Source of the DNA: UBA1737 sp045653225
GTDB taxonomy: Bacteria; Bacillota_I; Bacilli_A; ML615J-28; CAG-313
NCBI GenBank assembly: GCA_045653225.1
Contig: JAZOLP010000062.1
Location: 1-64,000, forward strand
Reading direction: 5' to 3'
DNA length: 64,000 bases
Shown here: positions 5,119 to 14,355 of the stretch, one piece after another
Position numbering within the stretch: position 1 is the first letter of the stretch
How the letters are laid out: each line of letters opens with the position of its first letter
Notes under the pieces: model-generated
Database searches by the model: none
Seen by the model: only the letters and a program-made list of their open reading frames with translations
What the model was told of the DNA's origin: nothing
Position numbers and translations under genes: made by a program

Positions 5119-6429
5119 GTGGCAGCAGAAAAATTTAAAATGTATTGCGATAAGTGCGGCCGCCTCAAAAATAGTGACAAATATTATTCCACAAATAATT
5201 TAGAAAAATATCCAAAAGGCAAGGTCACCGTATGTAAAGATTGTATGACTATGCACATTGATAATTTTCAGCCTGAAACATATGTGTGGATCATGAAAGA
5301 GGTAGATGTACCTTACGTTCCAGATGTGTGGAATAAAGTATTGTTAAGTTATAAAGATCAGCCGGACAAGCTGGTGGGGCCTACTATTATGGGTAGATAT
5401 ATGTCTCAAATGAAATTGAGCCAATATAAAAATAAGCGCTGGGCAGATACACAAACACTGTCAGAAGAAAGAAAAGCTAGTGCCCGCAGATCACTAAAAG
5501 CGCAAGGTTATTCAGAAGAAGAAATTGAGGAAGAAGTTAAAAAAATGAATATTCCTGAGTCTGCGCCTCCACCAGAAGAGAAAGAAACTTACTCAAGTTT
5601 TATGGCGCGAGAGCCTGATGTAGATATGGCTTCTGAAGTCGCAGCTTTGCAGAATATGATCACAGAGATGCGCGAACAGGCTCAGAAAGATGCGGAAGCC
5701 CAGGCAGAGTTAGATAGGATTGCGGATTTGACTAAACCATCCCTAGACCCGCCAAATCTCGAAGCTCCTGGACAAGTCGCAGCAGACCCTTATGGGCCAA
5801 GTTATTTTGAAGATACTTTAACAGAAGATGATAGAAGAATGTTATCTTTGAAATGGGGCAGACAGTATACTCCAGAAGAATGGGTTAGACTTGAACAGCT
5901 TTATGTTGATATGTTTAACTCTTTTGATATTCAGAACGCGGGACACGTGGATACTTTAAAATTAATTTGTAAAACTTCGTTAAAAACACACCAGCTTTTG
6001 GATATGGGCGATGTAGAAGGTGCAAAGAAAACACAGGCCATGTATGATTCTTTAATGAAATCTGGTAAGTTTACTGCGCAACAAAATAAAGCAGAGTCTG
6101 GAGACGATGTTGACTCTGTTGGTGAATTAGTTGCAATGTGCGAAAAACAAGGTTTTATTCCAAGATATTGCACTGATATCCCGCAAGACAAAGTAGATAA
6201 AACTTTAGCAGATTTAAAGCAATATACTAAAACACTTATTACAGAAGAACTTAATCTTGGAAATCTTATTGAAAATGCGATTAGACAAATGCAGAAGCAA
6301 GATGAATTTGAACAGAAGCTTGAAGATGATGAAGATATATTAGTTCCTACTGTTGATGAGTTAGAAGATGAAGACTATGAAGATTTCTATGATTTCCTCG
6401 AAGGAGAAGAGGAGGATGAAGATGAATAA
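5119..6429 (+). CDS. Zinc-finger acidic protein, putative terminase-associated protein (436 aa)
   Basis: Starts at GTG 5119, preceded by AAAGGAGAGG. The N-terminus carries a second zinc ribbon, CDKCGRLKNSDKYY then VCKDCMTMH (residues about 9-43), very like the one that ends the previous protein only 20 bases upstream. The middle is helical, with AEAQAELDRIADLTK-type coiled coil; the C-terminal 45 residues are almost pure Asp/Glu. The stop overlaps the terminase ATG (TAATG). Function unknown; its location and zinc ribbon suggest a packaging-complex or small-terminase role. Confidence 0.6.
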   Translation: MAAEKFKMYCDKCGRLKNSDKYYSTNNLEKYPKGKVTVCKDCMTMHIDNFQPETYVWIMKEVDVPYVPDVWNKVLLSYKDQPDKLVGPTIMGRYMSQMKLSQYKNKRWADTQTLSEERKASARRSLKAQGYSEEEIEEEVKKMNIPESAPPPEEKETYSSFMAREPDVDMASEVAALQNMITEMREQAQKDAEAQAELDRIADLTKPSLDPPNLEAPGQVAADPYGPSYFEDTLTEDDRRMLSLKWGRQYTPEEWVRLEQLYVDMFNSFDIQNAGHVDTLKLICKTSLKTHQLLDMGDVEGAKKTQAMYDSLMKSGKFTAQQNKAESGDDVDSVGELVAMCEKQGFIPRYCTDIPQDKVDKTLADLKQYTKTLITEELNLGNLIENAIRQMQKQDEFEQKLEDDEDILVPTVDELEDEDYEDFYDFLEGEEEDEDE

Positions 6430-8147
6430 TGGCTCTCAGCGATATATTACAAATTTCAGATAGTAAAAAAATAGGTGTTTCAGAAGAAAGAATTAAACCT
6501 ATATTACCAGTCATAAGAGACTATGTATCCTTCTGGCGAGAATACCCAGATATATTCGTAGACCATATGAGTGGCGGCCAGTTCAATTTATTCTTCTATC
6601 AGCGTGTGTTTATGCGCGGAGCCATGCGTCATAAGTATGTCTTCGCGACATTCCCTCGTGCGTTCTCAAAAAGTTTTTTAAGTATTATGCTTTTGATGAT
6701 TAGGTGTATTCTTTACCCTCGTGCGGCATTGTTTGTTACTTCTGGTAATAAAGAGCAATCTGCTAGTATTATTGCGGAAAAGGTAAATGAAATTTGCTTA
6801 AAAATTCCTGCTTTTGATCGAGAAATAGATTATAGCAAAGGTCAAAAAGGTACTCAGTTTAGAAGAGATAAGGTGCGTATCGCATTCAAAAATGGTTCTT
6901 ATTTTGATAATATTGCGGCCCGTGAAAGCTCCAGAGGTCAGCGTCGTCATGGCGGACTTGTAGAAGAATGTGTTGGTGTAGATGGGGAAATCCTATCTTC
7001 GGTAATTATTCCTACAATGAACGTTGCGCGTCCTTGTATGGATGGTGTTGCAGTACCCGAGGAGACATTGAATAAGTCGCAAATTTATATCACAACCGCG
7101 GGTTGGAAGGGAACATATAGCTACGATAAACTTATCTCGTTTTTGGTGTGTTCAGTCCCGAAGCCGGATAAATATTTTGTAATGGGTGGTACTTATAAGA
7201 TACCTGTTATGGAAAAATTGCTTGATGCAAGTTTTATCCAAGATATTCAGAATGAAGGAACTTTTAATGAAGCAGCCTTTGAAAGAGAATATTGTTCTCG
7301 TTGGTCTGGAACCGCGGAAAAGTCTTTCTTTAATGGTGAGGCTTTTGATAAATGTAGACAATTAAAGCAGCCAGAGTATGAAGCTAGCGGGCGCTCAATG
7401 AAAGGTTCATATTATGTGTTTAGTGCGGATATTGGACGTAAATCTGACGCATCTGTTGTTACAATTTTTAAAGTAACTCCGCAACCAACGGGACCTTCTT
7501 TAAAGTCTGTTGTTAATATAAAAACCTGGTCAGACATTCATATTGAAGATCAAATATTAGAATTTAAACGACTATATTTCTTATACAAACCTCGTGCGTT
7601 TGTAATTGATGCCAATGGTATCGGTATTAACTATGTTGACCTTTTGGTTAAAAGTCAAATAGACCCAGAGACGGGAGATGAATTCCCAGGATTTGGCGTA
7701 ATCAATGATAAAGATGGGGAGTATAAAAAATTCCTGTCAAATAGTACAATACGAGATGTCTTATATCTTGTAAAGGCAAACGCGCAATTCAACACAGAGA
7801 TGTATTCTAATTTACAAGTTCAAATTAATTCTGGTAAAGTTAAATTTTTAACAGATGAAAGAGTTGCGAAAGCTAAGTTGCTAAATACGCGCAAAGGTGA
7901 AGCAATGTCTCCAGAAGAGAGAGAAAAATATCTTAGACCATTCACATTAACCTCAATTCTTAAAGAAGAAATGATGAATCTAACAGAAGAAAATGAAGGT
8001 CAAAATATTAGACTTGTAAAAATTAATAAAAGAATTAAAAAAGATAAAGTGTCCAGTCTAGGATATGGACTTTATTATATAAAAACTCAAGAAGAAACAA
8101 AGAAGAAAAAGAAATTCAATGTTCGTGATTATATTAGAATGAATTAA
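6429..8147 (+). CDS. terL: Terminase large subunit (572 aa)
   Basis: ATPase and nuclease motor that packages DNA into proheads. The N-terminal ATPase has an adenine-motif-like YQRVFMRGAMRHKY, a Walker A-type loop FPRAFSKSF (residues about 78-86) and a Walker B hydrophobic strand ending in acidic residues (GGLVEECVGVD). The C-terminal RNase H-like nuclease shows acidic triad candidates in SADIGRKSDASVVTI (about 336-350), FVIDANGIGINYVDLL and DKVSSLGYG. Length is normal for the family. It is translationally coupled to the preceding gene and followed by an intrinsic terminator, after which a likely mobile endonuclease gene intervenes before the portal. Confidence 0.92.
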   Translation: MALSDILQISDSKKIGVSEERIKPILPVIRDYVSFWREYPDIFVDHMSGGQFNLFFYQRVFMRGAMRHKYVFATFPRAFSKSFLSIMLLMIRCILYPRAALFVTSGNKEQSASIIAEKVNEICLKIPAFDREIDYSKGQKGTQFRRDKVRIAFKNGSYFDNIAARESSRGQRRHGGLVEECVGVDGEILSSVIIPTMNVARPCMDGVAVPEETLNKSQIYITTAGWKGTYSYDKLISFLVCSVPKPDKYFVMGGTYKIPVMEKLLDASFIQDIQNEGTFNEAAFEREYCSRWSGTAEKSFFNGEAFDKCRQLKQPEYEASGRSMKGSYYVFSADIGRKSDASVVTIFKVTPQPTGPSLKSVVNIKTWSDIHIEDQILEFKRLYFLYKPRAFVIDANGIGINYVDLLVKSQIDPETGDEFPGFGVINDKDGEYKKFLSNSTIRDVLYLVKANAQFNTEMYSNLQVQINSGKVKFLTDERVAKAKLLNTRKGEAMSPEEREKYLRPFTLTSILKEEMMNLTEENEGQNIRLVKINKRIKKDKVSSLGYGLYYIKTQEETKKKKKFNVRDYIRMN

Positions 8148-8151
8148 GAAA

Positions 8152-8192
8152 AAAAATGGGCGAAATCGAGCAAACTATTTCGTCCATTTTTT
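8152..8192 (+). terminator. Intrinsic terminator after terL
   Basis: AATGGGCGAAAT (8155-8166) and ATTTCGTCCATT (8177-8188) pair around a ten-base loop and end in a T-run. It separates terL from the endonuclease and portal genes, which is unusual inside a packaging operon. Confidence 0.75.
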
Positions 8193-8222
8193 AAATAATA
8201 TTAGAAGACTGGAGGAATTTTT

Positions 8223-8585
8223 ATGAAAGCTAGTAAAGGTGAAATAAAAATATGTGAAATATTAGAAATGAATGATATTCCATTTGTTGAAGAATATTCT
8301 TTCCAAGGCTTAGTTAGTACCAATGGTAGATTATTAGCTTTTGATTTCGCCGTTTTTGATGATGCAGGTGATTTAGATTTCTTAATTGAATTTCAAGGTA
8401 AACAACACTATGAACCTGTAAGTAAATTTGGCGGAAAAAGAGGATTATTTCAACAACAACATAATGATAATTTAAAAAGAAGATTTTGTATGAAAAACAA
8501 TATTAAATTAATTGAAATTCCTTACACTGATTATAATTACATTACGTATGATTATATAATGAAAAAAGCAGGTTACTGTGATTGA
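8223..8585 (+). CDS. Free-standing endonuclease, Vsr/EDxHD-like (120 aa)
   Basis: A small PD-(D/E)XK-superfamily nuclease. Visible are an N-terminal Glu (KGEIKICEIL), FDFAVFDDAG with conserved Asp, the strand-turn IEFQGKQHYEPV with the QxxH pattern, and the NDNLKRRFCMKNNIKLIEIPY motif that ends this fold. This arrangement matches Vsr-like homing endonucleases of the EDxHD type often found as free-standing genes in phages. GGAGG precedes the ATG. It sits between the terL terminator and the portal gene and overlaps the latter's upstream region, as expected for an intron-less mobile nuclease inserted between essential genes. Confidence 0.72.
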   Translation: MKASKGEIKICEILEMNDIPFVEEYSFQGLVSTNGRLLAFDFAVFDDAGDLDFLIEFQGKQHYEPVSKFGGKRGLFQQQHNDNLKRRFCMKNNIKLIEIPYTDYNYITYDYIMKKAGYCD

Positions 8586-8601
8586 GAGAGGAGGAAAATC
8601 T

Positions 8602-10116
8602 TTGGAAGATAGAGAAATGTATAACTTTTCCAAAATGCAAATTGCATCAAAGAAAATGTTAGATCCTTCTGTTGACTTAAATAGCTTTAAAAAGGTAAAT
8701 TCTACATATGGTGACAAGACAACTATTATGAAAGCAATTGATCAAAGAAATTATTCAGAATTAAGAAAAATTTCTAGCTTTTACTATGAGGTTAGTGGTA
8801 TATATCAAAGACTTTGTAGATACGCGGCTTTCTTATATAGGTATGATTGGTATGTAACTCCAAATACTCTTAAGAAAACAACAAAAGAATTAACAGAAAA
8901 GGTTAAAGGAAAAATTTATGATAACTTTTTTGAAGTTGTTGAGTTTTTGGACAATTCATCTTTAAAACAATTATGCGGCGATATCGCTTTAAAAGTTGTG
9001 CGCGATGGTGTTTACTATGGCTATATTTTAGATAACCAAGAGAAAATAGATTTACAAGCATTGCCGCCAGATTATTGCAGAACTCGTTTCTTTAAAGGTG
9101 GAGAACCAACAGTTGAATTTAATATGAAATATTTTGATGATGCATTTACTGATACTGCGTATAGAATGCAGATTATTAATATGTTTCCAAAAGATTTTAG
9201 GAAGGGATATATTAAATTTAAAGAACAACAATTAAAAGCTGAATATATGGGAGATAGTGACGGATGGTATTTATTAGACACATCAAGAACTGTAAAATTT
9301 AGCTTTAACAATATTGAATCTCCATTGTTTATAAATGTAATTCCCGCAATTATTGATTTGGCTGAAGCTCAAGAAATTGATAGAAAAAGAATGATGCAAC
9401 AGTTAGTTAAATTGATTATTCAAGAGTTGCCTTTAGATAAAAATGGTGAGTTAATATTTGACCCAGATGAAGCTGCGGATTTGCACAGTGTTGTTGTTGA
9501 TATGTTAAAACGCACAGTTGGAACCGATTTAGTTACAACATTTGCAAATATGAAAGCAATTGATTTATCAGATCGTTCTTCGTCAACTTCTATTGATGAA
9601 TTAGCTAAAGTTGAGAGAGGAATATTTAATCAATCTGGTGTATCTAACAATTTGTTTAATACAGAAGGTAATACTTCTTTAGACAGAAGTATTTTAAATG
9701 ACGAGGGTAGTGGCCGCAACTTACTATTACAGTTTGAGAATTTTTCAAACAAGGGTTTAAGATTGCGCTTCCCAGATAAGAAAAAATATGGTTTTAAAGC
9801 TGAATTTTTAGAAACAACACAATATAATTATAAAGATTTAGCTAAATTATATAAAGAGCAAACTCAGTTAGGTTTTTCTAAAGTATTACCACAAATTGCT
9901 CTTGGTCATACTCAAATGGAAATTTTACAATCTATTACATTTGAAAATGATATTCTTGAATTATCAAAAATTATGATACCACCAATGATGAGCTCAACAA
10001 TGAACGCAGAAACTTTAGCTCAGGTTCATGGAGACAAAAAGTCTGTTGGCGGACAAGAATTACCTGATAATGAAAAAAGTGATAAAACATTAGCAAATAA
10101 AGAAGCAATGGGTTAA
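8602..10116 (+). CDS. Portal protein (504 aa)
   Basis: Dodecameric ring at the unique capsid vertex through which DNA enters. Evidence is the position (directly after the terminase/endonuclease, before protease and capsid), the length, and features of the portal family: SGIYQRLCRYAAFLYRYDWY near residue 65, a long stem/wing region, and a C-terminal tail with clip-like charged sequence ending in a disordered acidic stretch. The TTG at 8602 is chosen as the start because GAGGAGG lies seven bases upstream; a GTG at 8578 would lie upstream of that site and inside the endonuclease gene. Confidence 0.85.
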   Translation: MEDREMYNFSKMQIASKKMLDPSVDLNSFKKVNSTYGDKTTIMKAIDQRNYSELRKISSFYYEVSGIYQRLCRYAAFLYRYDWYVTPNTLKKTTKELTEKVKGKIYDNFFEVVEFLDNSSLKQLCGDIALKVVRDGVYYGYILDNQEKIDLQALPPDYCRTRFFKGGEPTVEFNMKYFDDAFTDTAYRMQIINMFPKDFRKGYIKFKEQQLKAEYMGDSDGWYLLDTSRTVKFSFNNIESPLFINVIPAIIDLAEAQEIDRKRMMQQLVKLIIQELPLDKNGELIFDPDEAADLHSVVVDMLKRTVGTDLVTTFANMKAIDLSDRSSSTSIDELAKVERGIFNQSGVSNNLFNTEGNTSLDRSILNDEGSGRNLLLQFENFSNKGLRLRFPDKKKYGFKAEFLETTQYNYKDLAKLYKEQTQLGFSKVLPQIALGHTQMEILQSITFENDILELSKIMIPPMMSSTMNAETLAQVHGDKKSVGGQELPDNEKSDKTLANKEAMG

Positions 10117-10132
10117 ATAGGAGGAGAAATAA

Positions 10133-11608
10133 ATGAGACATATCAGTATTCCTATTGAACAATCTTGCGAATTTTTGGATATAGTTCCTATTAATCCTCT
10201 TATTTCTAAATGCAACATTAAAGTTCTTTATGTTGATGATGAAAATCCAAATAGAAATAAAAGTTTAATTACCAAAGAGGCTGCTATTAAGTTGGCGGCT
10301 TCTTTGCCAGGATGTCCAATCGTAGGAAAATTCAATGAAGGTATTGGAGATTTTGAAGAACACGAAGAAATCTTAACAAAAAGAGATGGTCAATGGAAAT
10401 TAAGCACTAATACTGTTCCTTATGGATTTGTTGATTTACATGCGAAAGTATGGTTTCAAAAATTTGAAGATGACCATCAAATAATTAGAGAGTATTTGTG
10501 TACAGAAGGTTATATCTGGACCGGTCAGTATCCTGAGTCTAAAGTTATTGTTGACGAAGGTCGCGGACAATCTATGGAATTTGATGAAGATTTTTTAGAC
10601 TTTTCGTGGGCAAAAACAGATAATGGAAAACGCAAATTTTTCATAGTAAATGACGGAATAATTTCAAAACTTTGCGTTTTAGGTGAACACAAAGAACCTT
10701 GTTTTGAGGGAGCCTCAATACAAGTTAATTTTTCACTTGAAGATAGCTTTAAAACAACTTTTAGTGCTATGATTAGTGAAATGCAAGAATTATTAGAAGG
10801 AGGACAAAAACAATCTATGGATATTCTTAAATATGAAGTTGCGCAAGACAGCGCATTGTTTACTACTTTTTCTGAACAGATTGTAGAAACCGCACAGGTT
10901 TTAGGCTTCTTCACAGAAGGAGAACAACATTTCGCAATTATTGAAGATGGCGATTCTCACCTTAGAGTTAATTTTTCTTATGATAATGAAGAACTTGTTT
11001 GCGAAAGTGAATTAGTTGAAGTTGAAAAAACTTTTATCGAAGAAAATGGTGGCGTTCAATTTTTTGCAAAAAAAGAGGACAAAACTGAACAAGATGATAA
11101 GGACGAAAAAGAAGATAAAATAGAAGATAAGCCTGAAGAAAAAGAAGACAAACCTGAAGAAGAGCAAAAAGAAGAAAAAGAAGAAGATAAAAAGAAAACT
11201 TCTTATTCTGTTGAAGAATATGAAGCACTTCAATCAGAACTTTCTGAACTTCAAACACAATTCTCTGCTCTTGAAGAAACAAATCTTTCTTTACAGGAAG
11301 AAATATCAGTATTATCAAAATTTAAAGCGGATATTGAACTCAAAGAAAAACAGAATATGATTAAAACATTCTCAATGTTATCAGATGAAGACAAAAAAGA
11401 AGTAGTTGATAATATTGAAAAATATTCTCTTGATGAAATTGAAGCAAAACTTTCTATTCTCTGTGTTAGAAACAAAGTTAATTTTAACTTAGCAGATGAC
11501 GGAGAAGATAAAGGTATGTCTTTAAATATTGATTCTGCGCAAGGATCATTTGATTCAGCTCCTGCGTGGGTGCGTGCCGCAGAAGAAGTAAGAAAACAAC
11601 AATTATAA
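10133..11608 (+). CDS. Prohead protease-scaffold fusion, putative (491 aa)
   Basis: The N-terminal ~230 residues look like a capsid maturation protease region (CNIKVLYVDDENPNRNKSLI, GCPIVGKFNEGIGDF, GYIWTGQYPES, VDEGRGQSMEFDEDFLDFSW), a pattern I associate with putative prohead proteases of Clostridia phages. Residues about 305-350 are a lysine/glutamate-rich linker, followed by coiled coil (LQSELSELQTQFSALEETNLSLQEEI) and a C-terminal helix before the decoration and capsid genes. Such protease plus coiled-coil fusions act as scaffold that is cleaved during maturation. The catalytic residues cannot be assigned by eye. GGAGGAG precedes the ATG. Confidence 0.65.
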   Translation: MRHISIPIEQSCEFLDIVPINPLISKCNIKVLYVDDENPNRNKSLITKEAAIKLAASLPGCPIVGKFNEGIGDFEEHEEILTKRDGQWKLSTNTVPYGFVDLHAKVWFQKFEDDHQIIREYLCTEGYIWTGQYPESKVIVDEGRGQSMEFDEDFLDFSWAKTDNGKRKFFIVNDGIISKLCVLGEHKEPCFEGASIQVNFSLEDSFKTTFSAMISEMQELLEGGQKQSMDILKYEVAQDSALFTTFSEQIVETAQVLGFFTEGEQHFAIIEDGDSHLRVNFSYDNEELVCESELVEVEKTFIEENGGVQFFAKKEDKTEQDDKDEKEDKIEDKPEEKEDKPEEEQKEEKEEDKKKTSYSVEEYEALQSELSELQTQFSALEETNLSLQEEISVLSKFKADIELKEKQNMIKTFSMLSDEDKKEVVDNIEKYSLDEIEAKLSILCVRNKVNFNLADDGEDKGMSLNIDSAQGSFDSAPAWVRAAEEVRKQQL

Positions 11609-11638
11609 TTTAAATAAAAATAAAGGAGGACTTTTAAA

Positions 11639-12130
11639 ATGGCTAAAACAAGATTAAGCAAAGCTACTTTTGTTAAATTTGGTTATGGTCAGGTTGAACC
11701 AAACCATCTTTCAGCTATGAGAACAGGTCAAATCTATGCTCAGCTTCCTGCTGGCGAAGATGTTCTTGAACAGGGTATGTTTGCTAAATATGATTATGAA
11801 AATAATGAAGTAAACTTTGACGGCGCAGGCGAAGCTATGCTCGTATTCTGTGAAGAAAAAGTTTATGATGCTAGAGAAACAAATGCAGATTTTGCATGTA
11901 AAAAAGGCGGAGTTAATCCAAGACTTTTCAAAACAAATGTTGGTGATATTTTCACAACAAACACAGTAAATGGTTCAGCAGAAACACTTGAAGTTGGTGT
12001 TAAACTTGCTCCTGGCGCAGACGGCATTCTTGCAGTTACAGAAGGCGAAGATGGCATGCTTTGGAACATTGTAAAAGTTTATACACTTGCTGATGGTCAG
12101 CCTGCAGTTAAAATCCAAAGAATTCAGTAA
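11639..12130 (+). CDS. Capsid decoration / head protein, putative (163 aa)
   Basis: A beta-rich, Gly/Ala-rich protein (GAGEAMLVFCEEKVYD, APGADGILAVTEGEDGM) encoded immediately before the major capsid protein with a strong GGAGG ribosome binding site. Its codon use (CTT, GCA, AAA, few rare codons) matches the capsid gene, as expected of an abundant virion protein. Small decoration or capsid-stabilising proteins usually occupy this position. The family is not recognised from sequence. Confidence 0.6.
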   Translation: MAKTRLSKATFVKFGYGQVEPNHLSAMRTGQIYAQLPAGEDVLEQGMFAKYDYENNEVNFDGAGEAMLVFCEEKVYDARETNADFACKKGGVNPRLFKTNVGDIFTTNTVNGSAETLEVGVKLAPGADGILAVTEGEDGMLWNIVKVYTLADGQPAVKIQRIQ

Positions 12131-12149
12131 TAGGGAGGGAAAATAGATA

Positions 12150-13169
12150 ATGTTAGAAAGAAACGAATTATTTAGCCTTGTAAAAACACTTGCAAAGGCA
12201 GACCCTTCTGTTGCTACAGCTTACAGCTTTGGGGGTCAGTCATATTCATATGACGTTTTAAATGAAACAGCTAGACGTGAATTGAACGAATATTTAGGTT
12301 CAAACGCACTTTATAGAGAAAATAAAAACATGTTCTTCACACTTATGGAAGAAGTTCTTTCAGACGTACTTCCAAAAAAAGTTATCGCACAGTATGGCGA
12401 TTTCGCAGAAGTTAAAGTATTCGGCCAGGGTGACAAACCTACATTCAGAAGAAAACTTGGTAGACAGAGAGCTAAACAGTTTATCACAAAAGTAGGTCTT
12501 GCTGGTGTATACGAAGTATTCAGACTTGGTGAAGAAACATTTGATGTTGATACACAAGCATTTGGTGGCGCAGCTCGCGTAGGTATTGAAGAATTCCTTG
12601 ATGGTAGAGTTGATTTTGCAGAACTTATCGCTATTGTTATGGAAGGCTTAGATGAAAACGTTTACAAAGAAATTGCAAATTCTCTTATCGCAGCAGTTAG
12701 TCAGCTTCCAGCTAATAACTATGTTGCAGAACCTTCTTTTGATGAAGCTAAATTTGATAAACTCCTTGGCGTAGTAAGCGCATATGGTGTTCCAACAATT
12801 TACTGCACATATGAATTTGCTGTAACAATGATGCCTGCAGATAAATGGATTTCAGAAGCAATGAAAGACGAAAGATGGCAGAATGGTTACTTTACAACAT
12901 ATAAAGGTCATAGAGTAATTATCCTTCCACAGTCTTTTGAAGATGAAACAAATACAATGAAAGTTATCGATCCAGGTTATTGCTACATTATGCCATCTGG
13001 AGAAGGTAAACCAGTTAAAGTTGCATTTGAGGGAGCAACAGCTGTTAAAGAAGTAGAAAACGAAGATTGGTCAAGAGAATTCAGAGTTTACAAGAAACTC
13101 GGTGTTGCTACAATCATGACAAACAATATCGCTATCTACAGAAATACATCACTTACAAAACAGTATTAA
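12150..13169 (+). CDS. Major capsid protein, HK97-like (339 aa)
   Basis: Identified by position after protease/scaffold and decoration genes, by length, and by an HK97-type plan: N-terminal helical arm (NELFSLVKTLAKADPSVATA), E-loop region (FGQGDKPTFRRKLGRQRAKQF), spine-helix candidate (VRVGIEEFLDGRVDFAELIAIVMEGL), and a beta-rich P-domain/A-domain end (YKKLGVATIMTNNIAIYRN). Codon usage is strongly biased, consistent with very high expression. GGGAGGG precedes the ATG. A structured non-terminator hairpin follows the stop codon (13188-13215). Confidence 0.85.
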   Translation: MLERNELFSLVKTLAKADPSVATAYSFGGQSYSYDVLNETARRELNEYLGSNALYRENKNMFFTLMEEVLSDVLPKKVIAQYGDFAEVKVFGQGDKPTFRRKLGRQRAKQFITKVGLAGVYEVFRLGEETFDVDTQAFGGAARVGIEEFLDGRVDFAELIAIVMEGLDENVYKEIANSLIAAVSQLPANNYVAEPSFDEAKFDKLLGVVSAYGVPTIYCTYEFAVTMMPADKWISEAMKDERWQNGYFTTYKGHRVIILPQSFEDETNTMKVIDPGYCYIMPSGEGKPVKVAFEGATAVKEVENEDWSREFRVYKKLGVATIMTNNIAIYRNTSLTKQY

Positions 13170-13187
13170 TTTATATAGGGTTTTAAT

Positions 13188-13215
13188 TTAGTGGCGGGTT
13201 TCGGCTCGTCACTAA
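13188..13215 (+). promoter_or_regulatory. Stable RNA hairpin with UUCG-type loop after the capsid gene
   Basis: TTAGTGGCGGG (13188-13198) and CTCGTCACTAA (13205-13215) pair over 11 positions if two G-U wobbles are allowed; the loop contains TTCG. No T-run follows, so mRNA processing or 3'-end protection is more likely than termination. A similar element follows the Gly-rich virion gene (34917-34942). Confidence 0.6.
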
Positions 13216-13248
13216 CAAACCCACTTGAGAGAAAAAGGAGTTAAAACA

Positions 13249-13821
13249 ATGAAAGAAATCGTATTAGTGAAAAATAGAAGTAGCGCAACAGCTGGATATA
13301 CAATTCCAGAGACAGGCGTTACAAGAGAGTTCGCTCCAGGCGAAACACAAAAAATTCCAAAAGAAGAGATTGAAAAATTATCTTATCTTCCTGGCGGAAA
13401 AGTTCTTCTTGCAGATTATTTCTTAATCGATGATAAGGAGCTTGCCGCAGATTTATGTCCAAACAGTTTAGAGCCTGAATATTGGATGTCGGAAGAAAAT
13501 GTAAAAGATATGATGCTTCACGGGTCAATTGAACAGTTTTTAGATTGTTTAGACTATGCGCCTATTGGTGTTTTAGATTTAATGAAAAAATATGCAGTTA
13601 CATTACCACTTGGTAATTTACAAAAGATTGAAGCATTAAAAAATAAAACTGGTTTTGATACTACACTTGCTCTTGCAAGAGTTAAAGAATCAGTTATGGA
13701 TGAAGACAACAACACTACAGTTAAACCTTCTGCAAGACGTACTGCAGCACCTACCTATAATGAAAAACCTGCAACAGAAAGAAGAACCGACTATAGTGAT
13801 AAATATAAAGTAATATCATAA
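13249..13821 (+). CDS. Virion-region protein of unknown function (190 aa)
   Basis: Follows the major capsid gene. The ATG at 13249 is seven bases after AAAGGAG; an in-frame TTG at 13225 lies upstream of that site and is rejected. The N-terminal half is beta-rich (VLVKNRSSATAGYTIPET, FAPGETQKIPKEEIEKL), the middle helical, and the C-terminal 40 residues are Thr/Pro/Arg-rich and disordered. Similar proteins occur after the capsid gene in Clostridia phages, but I know no established function; a head-completion or head-decoration role is a guess. Confidence 0.6.
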   Translation: MKEIVLVKNRSSATAGYTIPETGVTREFAPGETQKIPKEEIEKLSYLPGGKVLLADYFLIDDKELAADLCPNSLEPEYWMSEENVKDMMLHGSIEQFLDCLDYAPIGVLDLMKKYAVTLPLGNLQKIEALKNKTGFDTTLALARVKESVMDEDNNTTVKPSARRTAAPTYNEKPATERRTDYSDKYKVIS

Positions 13822-13842
13822 ATTTAGAGAGGAGGTCTCTTG

Positions 13843-14355
13843 GTGACTTTATTTCAAGAAGTTTATAATAATTTTTTAGGTAGAATTACCGAAGATATGT
13901 ATATGGAGTATACTCCCAGAGACACAAAAAGAGATTGTCAATCATTATTAATAAGTGCGATGTCTAGTTTTGAATTTCCTCGTTTTAATGTATTTGATTA
14001 TCAAATTGAAGAAATAGTAGAAAATAATGAGGGCGATTTTGAAGATCGCTCTTATTTTAATACAGATTTAACACTTGAAGAAATTACTATTTTAGCTGTT
14101 TTAATGATGATAGAGTGGCTTGGTAGACAAATTAATTCTTGTGAAAATATTAGACAAAAATACTCTAGTGCAGATTTTAAGTTTACTTCTCAAGCGGCAC
14201 ATTTGGCGCAACTTACAAAACTGCAAGAAGAGAATTTAAAACATTCCACACATCTTCAACGTCTTTATAAACGTAGAATTCATGATTCTTCTACAAATAG
14301 AATCAAATCTAATTGGAGTAATTTATTTGGGAAGAATGTGGGGAATTCAATATGA
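13843..14355 (+). CDS. Head-tail connector (neck) protein, putative (170 aa)
   Basis: Helical protein (FQEVYNNFLGRITEDMYMEY, EEITILAVLMMIEWLGRQIN) in the first neck position after the capsid. The size and helical content fit the adaptor ring proteins that bind under the portal. The GTG at 13843 is favoured over the TTG at 13840 because GGAGG is then seven bases away. The stop overlaps the next ATG as ATGA. Confidence 0.6.
   Translation: MTLFQEVYNNFLGRITEDMYMEYTPRDTKRDCQSLLISAMSSFEFPRFNVFDYQIEEIVENNEGDFEDRSYFNTDLTLEEITILAVLMMIEWLGRQINSCENIRQKYSSADFKFTSQAAHLAQLTKLQEENLKHSTHLQRLYKRRIHDSSTNRIKSNWSNLFGKNVGNSI

Noticed and set aside
11012..11233. Phe/Leu-rich minus-strand open frame
   Set aside because: It is the complement of the Lys/Glu-rich linker of the 10133 protein; the odd composition is a by-product.
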